From: Roseovarius sp. A-2
GTDB taxonomy: Bacteria > Pseudomonadota > Alphaproteobacteria > Rhodobacterales > Rhodobacteraceae
Length of the DNA stretch: 64,000 nt
Assembly (NCBI RefSeq): GCF_002072155.1
Contig: NZ_BDIY01000002.1
Coordinates: 248,001-312,000, forward strand
Reading direction: 5' to 3'
Position 1 is the stretch's first letter; the number at the start of each line of letters is the position of its first letter. The position numbers and the translations under genes were made by a program. Below the pieces are notes generated by a model. It saw only the letters and a program-made list of their open reading frames with translations. It had not been told where the DNA came from and searched no databases. Below, piece by piece: positions 18,088 through 27,744 of this stretch.

Positions 18088-18764
18088 GCGCGCGCCTCGG
18101 GCGAAAAGGCCGGATCATCGGGGATGTCGCGGACATGTGGCTGCATTTCGGGACCCGCGACAAAGGCATCGGGAAGCCGGTCGAGGATCGCGTCGAGCGG
18201 GCGATAGACCGCCTCGGCCCTCTGTCTCAGGCTCTCGGGCAAATCGGGGGTGGCGCGCGGCGTTTTCGGGGGCAGGTGGAGCGGGTAGCCGGTGAACCGG
18301 GCGATCCGGGGCACGCTGTCCCACAACGCCTCGTAGCGCAGGCACAGCACTGGCAGCGCCTCGGTAACCGTCCAGGCCTTGACCTGCTGCGCCATGCCGA
18401 GCGCATCGCGCGCGAACAGATCGTCGGGGCTGGCCGTGCTTTTGCAATTGGCGAAATGCTGCGCCACCCAGACCGCGCCGTCGCGCGTCCGGCAGACATG
18501 GAGCGAGAGCGCCGCCGCATAGGTGGAGCCGAAGATAAACAACGCCTTGCAGGGCGCGCGCCGCGCGGGTAGCGCGTCGGGGTAATCATGGGTCTTGACG
18601 ATCTGGCCACGGCGCAGGCGCGCGCGGGCAAGGCTTGGCGCGAAATAGGCCGGATCGCGCCCAAACCGTCCCATCGCCGCCTCACGCAGCGCCGCGTAGC
18701 ACAGCGTGCTGCCCGAACGCCCCATGCTCGCGACGATGATGGCCGGTTTACGCCGCCAGAGCAT
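18075..18764 (-). CDS. Sulfotransferase-like protein
   Basis: Protein of 229 residues with the N-terminal stretch IIVASMGRSGSTLCYAAL, which matches the 5'-phosphosulfate-binding loop of PAPS-dependent sulfotransferases. A later LCLRYEALWDSVPRIARFTG fits the family's second half (RYE...I..F.G). An acceptor is not predictable. The ATG at 18764 is coupled to the monooxygenase stop by TGATG, and the 3' end overlaps the EamA gene, so the product and the permease may act on the same compound. That link is inference. Confidence 0.65.
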   Translation of the reverse strand: MLWRRKPAIIVASMGRSGSTLCYAALREAAMGRFGRDPAYFAPSLARARLRRGQIVKTHDYPDALPARRAPCKALFIFGSTYAAALSLHVCRTRDGAVWVAQHFANCKSTASPDDLFARDALGMAQQVKAWTVTEALPVLCLRYEALWDSVPRIARFTGYPLHLPPKTPRATPDLPESLRQRAEAVYRPLDAILDRLPDAFVAGPEMQPHVRDIPDDPAFSPEARACLS

Positions 18765-19026
18765 CAGGCCTCGCTCGGATCGAAATCCCGCGTCATGTGG
18801 CCGGTGACCTGCCACCAGTCGCTGGCGCGGGTGCGCTGCTGATGCGCGTCAAAGGCGGCGCGGTCAGCAAAGCACTCGACGACGGAAAAGACCCCCGGCG
18901 CGGTCTCGGTCATGTCAAAGGACAGACAGCCCGGTTCCGCCCGCGTCAGGCTGACATGCGCGCAAAGCGCGGCGCGCACGCGCTCGACCTCGTCGGGCGT
19001 TGAGGTCAGCGTTCCGGTCAGCCGGA

Positions 19027-19036
<10 letters not shown>
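18764..19036 (-). CDS. Antibiotic biosynthesis monooxygenase-domain protein
   Basis: Single ABM (dimeric alpha-beta barrel) domain of 90 residues, with the typical EPGCLSFDM and the aromatic [11 protein letters not shown] stretch. Members of the fold act as cofactor-free oxygenases, heme-degrading proteins or isomerases, so the name does not imply antibiotic synthesis. The start overlaps the guaA stop by 10 bp and the stop shares one base with the next start, so it is translationally coupled on both sides. Confidence 0.75.
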
Positions 19037-20598
<1,562 letters not shown>

Positions 20599-20658
20599 GC
20601 GCTGCCTAGTAGAACGCGCGCCGCCTCTGCGCAAGGGCAAGCGGCGCGCGCTCTGCCA

Positions 20659-21921
20659 CTACCAGCGATAGCTGAAGCCGGTGGTGACCTCGTGTTGATG
20701 CATGCGTATGCGCACCGTCTGCGGCACGCCGGTCAGCGTCGGGTTGGCCCCGGTAAAGCCGTTGGAAAAGGCGTGTGTATAGGCGAATGTCAACTCCCAC
20801 CGATCGTTGATCGCATAGCTGGCACCCGCCGAGAGATGCCATTGCGGCGTGCCGGGGGCGATGGTGTTGATCACCACGTCGCCGGTGTTTCCGATGAAGT
20901 CGCTCGAATAGCTGACGCCGGTGCGCAAGGTCAGTTGCTCGGATTTACGCCAGATCGCGGCGAGGCGCAGGATGTCCACATCGTCCCAGCCAAAGCCGAT
21001 GCCTCCCGCCGATCCGAGCGGGCCGCCAGGGGTGACGCTTGAGTTGGCGATGGCGTTGATATTGCTGTAGAAAATCCGCTGATACTCGCCGGTGATGGTC
21101 CAGTCCGGTGCGGCGGCCGGGGTATAGGCCGCGCCAAGCGTGACCATTGCCGGAATGTCGAAATCGCCGCCCTCCGCGAAGAGGCCGCGATATTTGTCGA
21201 AGCTGGACATCTGGATGCGGCTGCGAAACGCGGCGCCCAGGGTCCATTCCGGGCTCGCCTCATAAAGCAGCCCGAGATTGACGCCAAAGCCGGTGGACCA
21301 GTCATGCCCGCGATTGGTCACATTGCCCGGGCTGACTGAGAGGGGTGCGAAAGCCTCCAGCCCCTCGGCCTTGAAGCGCTGCACGGCGAGGATGGGAGAG
21401 ACCCCGATGCTGAGCCGGTCGCTGACCTGCCGTGCGTAGTTGAGAGAAAAGAACGCCTGCTCCAGATTGACCCCGAGCGGTGCCGATCCGGCCCCGAATC
21501 CGGCAAAGAAATTGCTGTCGAATTCGGTATTCATGCCGCCGTTGCCAAAGACAAAAAGCCCGAGCGACGATTGGTCGTCCAACTGCCAGTTGGCACCGCC
21601 GCAGGGAATGAAGAACACGTCGTTGTCGCTTTTGAACTTGCCGGGGGTCAGCGGGCCGCCGGGCTGGATGGTCACGTCGCGGTCGGGCGCGAAGGTGGTG
21701 AGGCAGAACGCCGCCTGATTGCCGACCTTGACGCCCATCGCCGGGTTCTGCGCCATGCCCAGAACGCCGGTGGACACCGCGACACCCGCGCCCGCCATGC
21801 CCTTGGATTTCCCGCCGTATCCGTTGGCGAAATAGCCGTTGGTCGCCTGTGCCGGGCTGGCCAGCAGGCTGGCCCCGACAAGGGCGCAGGCCGCCGCGCG
21901 GCGCGTCCATGAATTGATCAT
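20659..21921 (-). CDS. OmpP1/FadL family outer-membrane transporter
   Basis: Outer-membrane barrel of 420 residues for hydrophobic substrates. A signal peptide (residues 1-26, ending SPAQA) is followed by the family's N-terminal plug-type segment (TNGYFANGYGGKSKGMAGAG and VLGMAQNPAM). The C terminus ends in TTGFSYRW, with the terminal aromatic typical of barrels. The ATG at 21921 has AAGGGA upstream; a TTG six codons earlier lacks it. It shares little sequence with the FadL-like gene at 15893 despite the same fold. Confidence 0.88.
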   Translation of the reverse strand: MINSWTRRAAACALVGASLLASPAQATNGYFANGYGGKSKGMAGAGVAVSTGVLGMAQNPAMGVKVGNQAAFCLTTFAPDRDVTIQPGGPLTPGKFKSDNDVFFIPCGGANWQLDDQSSLGLFVFGNGGMNTEFDSNFFAGFGAGSAPLGVNLEQAFFSLNYARQVSDRLSIGVSPILAVQRFKAEGLEAFAPLSVSPGNVTNRGHDWSTGFGVNLGLLYEASPEWTLGAAFRSRIQMSSFDKYRGLFAEGGDFDIPAMVTLGAAYTPAAAPDWTITGEYQRIFYSNINAIANSSVTPGGPLGSAGGIGFGWDDVDILRLAAIWRKSEQLTLRTGVSYSSDFIGNTGDVVINTIAPGTPQWHLSAGASYAINDRWELTFAYTHAFSNGFTGANPTLTGVPQTVRIRMHQHEVTTGFSYRW

Positions 21922-22244
21922 GCAAATGTCCCTTTTCAATCTGCGTGGTTTGCACGCCAGTGTCAGATAACGGTGGCCCGTGCCAGACCCGAGAGCGTGT
22001 TTCAGGACGGCTGCACCATCAAATCCACAGATTAGCTTTTGAGAATATCAAACGTCAGTCACATTCTCGTGTGGTCCGGGCGGTCAGCAACCGCCGCAGG
22101 ACGGGGCGGGTCATGTCGCTTTTCCCCCCCATGCGACGGAATCCGCGCCTGTCCAGACGGCGTGAGACGTTAAAACGACGCAAATGCCTGCCAGAAAGCG
22201 GGCAAAAAGGCGACTCAGAAACCACGCAATCAAAGGGTGCATCC
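21922..22244. other. 323-bp divergent region, FadL-type gene and mttB homologue
   Basis: Contains the upstream regions of two divergent genes. The mttB frame is open through most of it, but there is no ribosome binding site or conserved sequence before 22245, so I do not call it coding. No repeat or RNA was recognised. Confidence 0.35.
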
Positions 22245-23792
22245 ATGGCAGAAGCAGCAGCGCGCAGCAGACGGTCCCGGGGCGGCGGCGGGGCCGCGCG
22301 TCGTGCGGAACGCACCGCCGTCAGCGTCGAGACCGCGCGTTACATCGAGCGCAACATCCCGAATTTCGAGATCCTCAGCGAAGAGGCGCTCGACATCATC
22401 GAGACCAATGCCGAGACGATTCTCGAAGAGATCGGGGTGAATTTCGTGGAGAACCCCGTCGCGCTGGAGCGTTGGCGCGAGGCCGGGGCCGATGTGACGG
22501 GTGAGCGGGTGCGTATACCGCGTGGCCTAGCGCGCAAGTTGATCTCGACGGCCCCCTCGCGGATCACGCAGCACGCCCGCAACCCCGAGCGCACGGTCGA
22601 GATCGGCGGCAAGTCCCTCGTGCTGGCCCCGGTCTACGGCCCGCCCTTCGTGCATGACATGGAAAATGGCCGCCGCTACGCGACGCTGGAGGATTTCCAC
22701 AATTTCGTGAAGCTGGGCTATATGTCCAAATGGCTGCACCATTCGGGCGGCACCGTGTGCGAGCCGACCGACGTGCCGGTGAACAAGCGCCATCTCGATA
22801 TGCTGCTGGCGCATATGACGCTGTCGGACAAGCCGTTCATGGGCTCGGTCACGGAGCCGAGCCGCGCGCAGGACAGTGTCGATATGTGCGGCATCCTGTT
22901 CGGCGAGGAGTTCGTGCAGCAGAACACGGTGATGACCTCGCTGATCAACGTCAACTCGCCGATGACCTTTGACGATGTGATGATGGGGTCGCTCGAAGTC
23001 TATGCGAAGAACAATCAGGCCTGCATCCTGTCACCCTTCATCGTCGGCGGCGCGATGGCCCCCACGACGGTGGCAGGCACGCTGACGCAGGTTCTGGTCG
23101 AGGTGCTCGCGGGCATCGCCTATTCGCAGATCATCCGCCCCGGCGCGCCGATGATCTTCGGGGCGTTCGTGACCTCGATCGACATGAATTCCGGCGCGCC
23201 TACCTTTGGCACGCCCGAGGCCGCGCATATCACCTATGGCGCGGGGCAACTGGCGCGGCGCCTGGGGCTGCCCTATCGGTCGGCGGGCTCGTTCAACGGC
23301 TCCAAGCTGCCCGACGCGCAGGCCGCCTACGAGACCGCCAACAGCCTCAACATGGGCCTGCTGGCGGGCGTGAACTTCATGCTGCATTCCTGCGGCTGGA
23401 TGGAGGGCGGTCTGGTCGCCTCGTTCGAGAAATTCGTGATGGATGCCGATCAGCTGGGCACGTTGCATCATCTCGCAAAAGGCGTCCAAATGGACGAGAA
23501 CGGCCAGGCGATGGATGCCATCCGTGAGGTCGGACCGGGCGGGCACTACCTGGGCTGCGCGCACACCCAGGCCAACTTCAAGACCGCCTTTTGGCGCTCG
23601 GATCTGCTCGATTACAAACCGTACGAGACATGGTCGGAAGAGGGCGGGCGCGATACCATGTCACTGGCCAACACACGCTACAAGAAGCTGCTCAACGACT
23701 ATCAGCAGCCCGCGCTCGACCCCGGCATTCACGAGGCGCTCAAGGCCTATGTCGCCAAGCGCAAATCGGAAATGCCGGACGCCTTCAGCTAA
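22245..23792 (+). CDS. Trimethylamine methyltransferase (MttB) family protein, non-pyrrolysine
   Basis: Protein of 515 residues from the MttB superfamily, which in characterised cases moves a methyl group from a quaternary amine or related compound to a cobalamin on a corrinoid protein. The frame runs without an in-frame TAG, so this is a non-pyrrolysine member, like the glycine betaine methyltransferase MtgB. Recognisable stretches are LEEIGVNF, PPFVHDMENGRRY and HSCGWMEGGLVASFEKFV. The ATG at 22245 follows AAAGGG; the first 30 residues are basic and probably disordered. No corrinoid protein, reductive activase or methyl-THF transferase is adjacent, so partner and substrate are unknown. Confidence 0.85.
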   Translation: MAEAAARSRRSRGGGGAARRAERTAVSVETARYIERNIPNFEILSEEALDIIETNAETILEEIGVNFVENPVALERWREAGADVTGERVRIPRGLARKLISTAPSRITQHARNPERTVEIGGKSLVLAPVYGPPFVHDMENGRRYATLEDFHNFVKLGYMSKWLHHSGGTVCEPTDVPVNKRHLDMLLAHMTLSDKPFMGSVTEPSRAQDSVDMCGILFGEEFVQQNTVMTSLINVNSPMTFDDVMMGSLEVYAKNNQACILSPFIVGGAMAPTTVAGTLTQVLVEVLAGIAYSQIIRPGAPMIFGAFVTSIDMNSGAPTFGTPEAAHITYGAGQLARRLGLPYRSAGSFNGSKLPDAQAAYETANSLNMGLLAGVNFMLHSCGWMEGGLVASFEKFVMDADQLGTLHHLAKGVQMDENGQAMDAIREVGPGGHYLGCAHTQANFKTAFWRSDLLDYKPYETWSEEGGRDTMSLANTRYKKLLNDYQQPALDPGIHEALKAYVAKRKSEMPDAFS

Positions 23793-23795
23793 GCC

Positions 23796-23837
23796 CCGGG
23801 CAGACCGCGCCCGTTCAGGCGGGCGCGGTCTGCCCGG
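23796..23837. terminator. Perfect 18-bp hairpin between convergent genes
   Basis: CCGGGCAGACCGCGCCCG (23796-23813) is exactly complementary to 23820-23837, with loop TTCAGG. It starts 4 bp after the mttB stop and covers the last codons and stop of the DUF6477 gene. There is no T tract, so if it terminates transcription it does so in both directions by stem strength alone. Confidence 0.65.
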
Positions 23838-24111
23838 CGCGCAATAGCCGGGCCTCGCCGAGAATGGCGATCAGCACCTCCACGTGGCGCGCCGCCCGAT
23901 AGCCGGTGGCGCGCTCCGTGCGGTCCCGCTCCAGACCTGCCTCGATTTCCATCAGCCGCGCCAGCGCCTCGGCCGGGCGGGGTGCTGCCGCATGGCCCAG
24001 ATGGGGCGGCAGATGCACCGCTCTTTTGTAGTCGCCGACCCCGATCCGCGCCGCGCGGATCAAGAGGGGCGGGCGGCGCAAGGCGTCGAGGTTGCTGAGA
24101 ATATCCTGCAT
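23815..24111 (-). CDS. DUF6477 family protein
   Basis: Small soluble protein of 98 residues matching the DUF6477 family found in Rhodobacterales; function unknown. The conserved opening is MQDILSNLDALRRPPLLIRAARIG, shown here in part as LRRPPLLIRAARIG; the remainder is helical. The ATG at 24111 has AGGAG seven bases upstream, while longer frames do not. It is divergent from the DUF6456 gene, a neighbour it commonly has in this group, and its last codons lie in a strong hairpin. Confidence 0.75.
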   Translation of the reverse strand: MQDILSNLDALRRPPLLIRAARIGVGDYKRAVHLPPHLGHAAAPRPAEALARLMEIEAGLERDRTERATGYRAARHVEVLIAILGEARLLRAGQTAPA

Positions 24112-24235
24112 CACGAAACTCCTGTCTTTTGTGCAAGCCCGGTTTTTGCACGGCTTCGGCCCCGTTGCGCGCTGCGCCGGTCTTGCGCACGCAGCGGGTC
24201 GAAATTGTTTACCGTTTGTCAACGAAGGTTGATTT

Positions 24236-24299
24236 TGTGGAAACAGTTAACGAACCGGTAATCTTTGCACGCTTAAGTTGTGGATTATTCTGTGGATAA
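24236..24299. promoter_or_regulatory. DnaA-box-like and CtrA-like sites in divergent promoter region
   Basis: TGTGGATAA (24291-24299) is the exact complement of the DnaA box TTATCCACA. TGTGGATTA (24279-24287) and TGTGGAAAC (24236-24244) are near matches in the same orientation. TTAA-N7-GTAA at 24247-24261 and TTAA-N7-ATTA at 24273-24287 resemble the CtrA consensus TTAA-N7-TTAA. The whole stretch is AT-rich compared with its surroundings. Binding is inference. Confidence 0.5.
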
Positions 24300-24349
24300 A
24301 ATGCGTCGATGGGACCGGCGCCCTGTTCACGGCAAACTGGGGGTTGGTG

Positions 24350-25468
24350 ATGCGCGATCAGATCATGAGCAAACCGAACATGCAGATGGTGCCGTCATGG
24401 GTGCCCGAAGCGGCGCTGCATTACCTTGCCCATATCGAAAGCGGCATGCCGATCCGGGCCCTTGCGCGGCGCTCGGGGCGGCATGCCTCGACCGTGTTGC
24501 GCCAGATCCGGGCCTGCGAGACGCGGCGCGACGATCTCTTGATCGACGAGGCGCTGCGTCGGCTTGGTCAACGTGTCGGCGGTGCAAAGAAAATCGGTTC
24601 TCCTGTCAAGGAGGCCAAGATGACAGTTCAGACCAATCCCGAAAGGACCGAAGACGATGACGGCACGCTGAGCAATGCGCGCCTGCAGGCCGAGGCGCGA
24701 CGCGTGTTGCGGCGGCTGTGCGAAACCGGCGCGCTGCTGGCGGTGTCGGTGGACATGGACAAGGCGGTCGTGGTGCGCGACGGCGGCTCCGGCCAGCCCT
24801 CGCGCACGGCGGTGGTTGATCGCGAGGTGGCCGAGGCGCTGGCGCTCAAGGGCTGGATCGCCTGCGAGGATCCGGGCCGCATCGCGCGCTATCACATCAC
24901 CGGCAAGGGGCGGGCGGCGCTGGGCGAAATGCTAGCCGCCGCCGAGAACGCGGCCAACGGTCTGCGCGAGCCACCGGTGGTGCTGCGCGGCACCGCAGAT
25001 GTCGAGGGCCCCGAGTCGCGCCGACGGATGCGCTACGGGTTGGCCGAAAGCCCGCTGATCGCGCTCGCCCGGCGGCGCGACAGGGACGGTAGCCGCTTTC
25101 TGTCGCCCGATCTTGTGCGCGCGGGCGAACGACTGCGCGAGGATTTCGAACTGGCGCAGATGGGGCCGCGCGTCACCCAAAACTGGGACCGGTTCCTCAG
25201 CCATGTGGATGACAGCAGCCCGGCCCCCGGCCCCCTGGCCTATAATGCCGAGGCGGCGCGCGCCCGCGTCATCGCCGCGCTGCGCGATCTGGGGCCGGGT
25301 CTGGGCGATGTGGCGCTGCGCTGCTGCTGCTACCTGGAGGGGTTGGAGCGCGCCGAAAAGAAAATGGGCTGGTCGGCGCGGTCGGGCAAGATCGTGCTGC
25401 GTATCGCCCTGCAACGGCTCAGGCGGCATTACGAAGGGCTGGGCGAGGCGGGCAACATGATCGGCTGA
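24350..25468 (+). CDS. DUF6456 protein with N-terminal helix-turn-helix
   Basis: Protein of 372 residues. The N-terminal part (about 12-60) forms a helix-turn-helix with GMPIRALARRSGRHASTVLR, so it may bind DNA. The middle (110-200) resembles a winged-helix segment ending HITGKGRAAL. The C-terminal 120 residues match DUF6456, with LGDVALRCCCYLEGLERAEKKMGW (seen as DVALRCCCYLEGLE) and the basic LRRHYEG. The ATG at 24350 is chosen for GGGGG upstream; another at 24365 is possible. Its promoter region carries DnaA-box-like and CtrA-like sites, hinting at a cell-cycle link. Function unknown. Confidence 0.75.
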   Translation: MRDQIMSKPNMQMVPSWVPEAALHYLAHIESGMPIRALARRSGRHASTVLRQIRACETRRDDLLIDEALRRLGQRVGGAKKIGSPVKEAKMTVQTNPERTEDDDGTLSNARLQAEARRVLRRLCETGALLAVSVDMDKAVVVRDGGSGQPSRTAVVDREVAEALALKGWIACEDPGRIARYHITGKGRAALGEMLAAAENAANGLREPPVVLRGTADVEGPESRRRMRYGLAESPLIALARRRDRDGSRFLSPDLVRAGERLREDFELAQMGPRVTQNWDRFLSHVDDSSPAPGPLAYNAEAARARVIAALRDLGPGLGDVALRCCCYLEGLERAEKKMGWSARSGKIVLRIALQRLRRHYEGLGEAGNMIG

Positions 25469-25621
25469 CGCACGGGCACCAACACGCCATACCCGAGACT
25501 CCGAAAACTCTGACGGCCGAGGCGCGCCGAGGCCATTGTGCCGCCGCAGCGACATGTTACAGTTGCCGCGAAACGCGCACCGCCCGAGAGATGGGCGCGC
25601 GGCAATCTGAGGAGACAGGGC

Positions 25622-27076
25622 ATGGCGTCTCGGGTGATCCCGGTCGATCCGTTCGATCTGGTGGTGTTCGGCGGCACAGGCGATCTGGCGCGGCGCAAGA
25701 TATTGCCCGCCCTCTTTCGCCGCTTTGTGGCCGGTCAGATCGAGGGCGACGTGCGCCTGATAGGTGCGGCGCGCAGCGAGATGGACGCAAAGGCGTATCG
25801 CCAGATGGTGCGCGAGGCGATCGTTGAATATGGCGGCGAGGAGGCGGGCCGCAAGAAGGATCTCGCGGCGTTCCTCAAGATGCTCGATTACGTCACGCTC
25901 GATGCCAAGGGCACGCAGGGCTGGGCGGATCTGGCCGACAAGATGCGCGCCGACCGCATTCGCGCCTTCTATTTCTCGGTCGCCCCATCGCTCTTTGGCG
26001 ATCTGGCCAAGCGGCTGCACAAGCACGGAATGGCCGATGACGACAGCCGCATCGTGGTGGAAAAGCCCTTTGGCCGCGATCAGGAGACCGCGCACGCGCT
26101 CAACCAGACGCTGGCGCGGCATTTCGACGAGGGGCAGATCTACCGGATCGACCACTACCTCGGCAAGGAAACCGTGCAGAATCTGATGGCGATCCGCTTT
26201 GGCAATGTCCTGTTCGAGCCGCTGTGGAACAGTCAATATGTGGATCATATCCAGATCACCGTCGCCGAGAGCGTGGGCGTCGGCGGGCGCGGCGATTACT
26301 ATGACACGTCGGGCGCGATGCGTGACATGGTGCAGAATCACTTGATGCAGCTTTTATGCCTCATCGCGATGGAGCCGCCCGCCAAGTTCGAGCCCGACGC
26401 GGTGCGCGACGAGAAACTCAAGGTCATTCGCGCGCTCGATCCGGTGGAGCCGGAAAACGTGGTGCGCGGCCAGTACGAGGGCGATGATGCGCAGCCGGGC
26501 TATCGCGAGCAGATCGGCAATGCCGACAGCCTGACCGAGAGTTTCGTGGCCCTCAAGGCGCATATCAGCAACTGGCGCTGGGCCGGCACGCCGTTCTACC
26601 TGCGCACCGGCAAGCGCCTCAAGGACCGCGCGAGCGAGATCGCGGTGATGTTCAAGGACGCGCCGCATTCGATCTTCGGGGCCGATGCCGGGCGGCATCA
26701 CAACATCCTGACCATCCGGCTCCAGCCCAATGAGGGGATCGAACTGGGTGTCACCATCAAGGAACCGGGGCCCGGCGGCATGCGTTTGATCGACGTGCCG
26801 CTCGACATGACCTTCGCCGAGGCATTGGGGCCCGAGGAGGCGGATTTCCCGGATGCCTATGAGCGGCTGATCATGGATGTGATCCGGGGCAACCAGACGC
26901 TCTTCATGCGCGGCGACGAGGTCGAGGCCGCCTGGGCCTGGACCGATCCGATCATTGCCGCGTGGGACGCGCAATCAAACGCGCCGCTGCCTTATGCAAC
27001 CGGCTCTTCGGGGCCGGATGATGCGCTCATGCTGATGCATCGGGACGGGCGGCGCTGGCGGGAGATACGACCATGA
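25622..27076 (+). CDS. zwf: Glucose-6-phosphate 1-dehydrogenase
   Basis: Oxidises glucose 6-phosphate to 6-phosphogluconolactone with NAD(P), feeding the oxidative pentose phosphate and Entner-Doudoroff routes. The 484-residue protein has the nucleotide-binding motif GGTGDLA (17-23) and the active-site signature RIDHYLGKE (175-183). GAGGAGA precedes the ATG at 25622. Its stop overlaps the pgl start (ATGA), and pgl overlaps pgi, so three consecutive reactions around glucose 6-phosphate are translated in a coupled way. Confidence 0.98.
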   Translation: MASRVIPVDPFDLVVFGGTGDLARRKILPALFRRFVAGQIEGDVRLIGAARSEMDAKAYRQMVREAIVEYGGEEAGRKKDLAAFLKMLDYVTLDAKGTQGWADLADKMRADRIRAFYFSVAPSLFGDLAKRLHKHGMADDDSRIVVEKPFGRDQETAHALNQTLARHFDEGQIYRIDHYLGKETVQNLMAIRFGNVLFEPLWNSQYVDHIQITVAESVGVGGRGDYYDTSGAMRDMVQNHLMQLLCLIAMEPPAKFEPDAVRDEKLKVIRALDPVEPENVVRGQYEGDDAQPGYREQIGNADSLTESFVALKAHISNWRWAGTPFYLRTGKRLKDRASEIAVMFKDAPHSIFGADAGRHHNILTIRLQPNEGIELGVTIKEPGPGGMRLIDVPLDMTFAEALGPEEADFPDAYERLIMDVIRGNQTLFMRGDEVEAAWAWTDPIIAAWDAQSNAPLPYATGSSGPDDALMLMHRDGRRWREIRP

Positions 27077-27744
27077 AAATCATCGACTATCCCGATGCCG
27101 ACATGCTGGCCATCGGCCTTGCCGACACTCTGGCCAGTGCCCTGCGCACCGTGCTTGCCAATGAGGATCGCGTGCTGTTCGTGGTGCCCGGCGGCACCAC
27201 GCCTGGCCCGGTCTTTGACGCGCTCTGCGACACCGGCCTCGATTGGGACCGGGTTGATGTGCTCTTGAGTGACGAGCGCTGGCGGCCCGAGGTGCATGTG
27301 CGCTCCAACACGCGGCTCCTGCGTGAGCGGCTGCTGACTGGGCGGGCGGCGGCGGCACGCTACCTGCCGCTATATGCCAAGGCACCGGAGCCCGAAGAGG
27401 TGCTGGCGGAACTGGAAGCCAACATCTCGCCCGCGTTGCCCATTGATGTCTGCCTCCTGGGCATGGGCGAGGACATGCACACCGCCTCGCTCTTTCCCGG
27501 GGCCGACAATCTTGAGGCGGCGCTGGAGCGGCGCGCGCCGCTCCTCGTGCCGATGCGCGTCGATGGGGCCGAAGAGCCGCGCGTGACGCTGTCGGCGCGG
27601 GTGCTGAACGGCGCGGTGGCCAAGCATCTAATGATCACCGGCGAGAAAAAACGCCGCGCGCTGGAGCGCGCGCAGCACATGCGCCCGGCTGAGGCCCCGA
27701 TCGCCGCCGTGCTGGATGACATGACGGTGCATTGGGCACCATGA
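27073..27744 (+). CDS. pgl: 6-phosphogluconolactonase
   Basis: Hydrolyses 6-phosphogluconolactone, the Zwf product. The 223-residue protein is of the DevB/SOL type, with [15 protein letters not shown] near the N terminus, LSDERW (positions near 60) and the [16 protein letters not shown] signature. The last differs from the more common GMGxDGHTAS by Met for Gly. It overlaps zwf and pgi by four bases at each end. Cytosolic. Confidence 0.95.
   Translation: MKIIDYPDADMLAIGLADTLASALRTVLANEDRVLFVVPGGTTPGPVFDALCDTGLDWDRVDVLLSDERWRPEVHVRSNTRLLRERLLTGRAAAARYLPLYAKAPEPEEVLAELEANISPALPIDVCLLGMGEDMHTASLFPGADNLEAALERRAPLLVPMRVDGAEEPRVTLSARVLNGAVAKHLMITGEKKRRALERAQHMRPAEAPIAAVLDDMTVHWAP

Noticed and set aside
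15893..18169. A single 758-codon open frame that would fuse the FadL-like protein to a long upstream segment
   Set aside because: The upstream part is the EamA gene read in the wrong frame. A ribosome binding site, signal peptide and promoter place the true start at 17047.
22245..23792. Pyrrolysine-dependent trimethylamine methyltransferase
   Set aside because: The frame has no in-frame TAG codon, so the protein belongs to the non-pyrrolysine branch.
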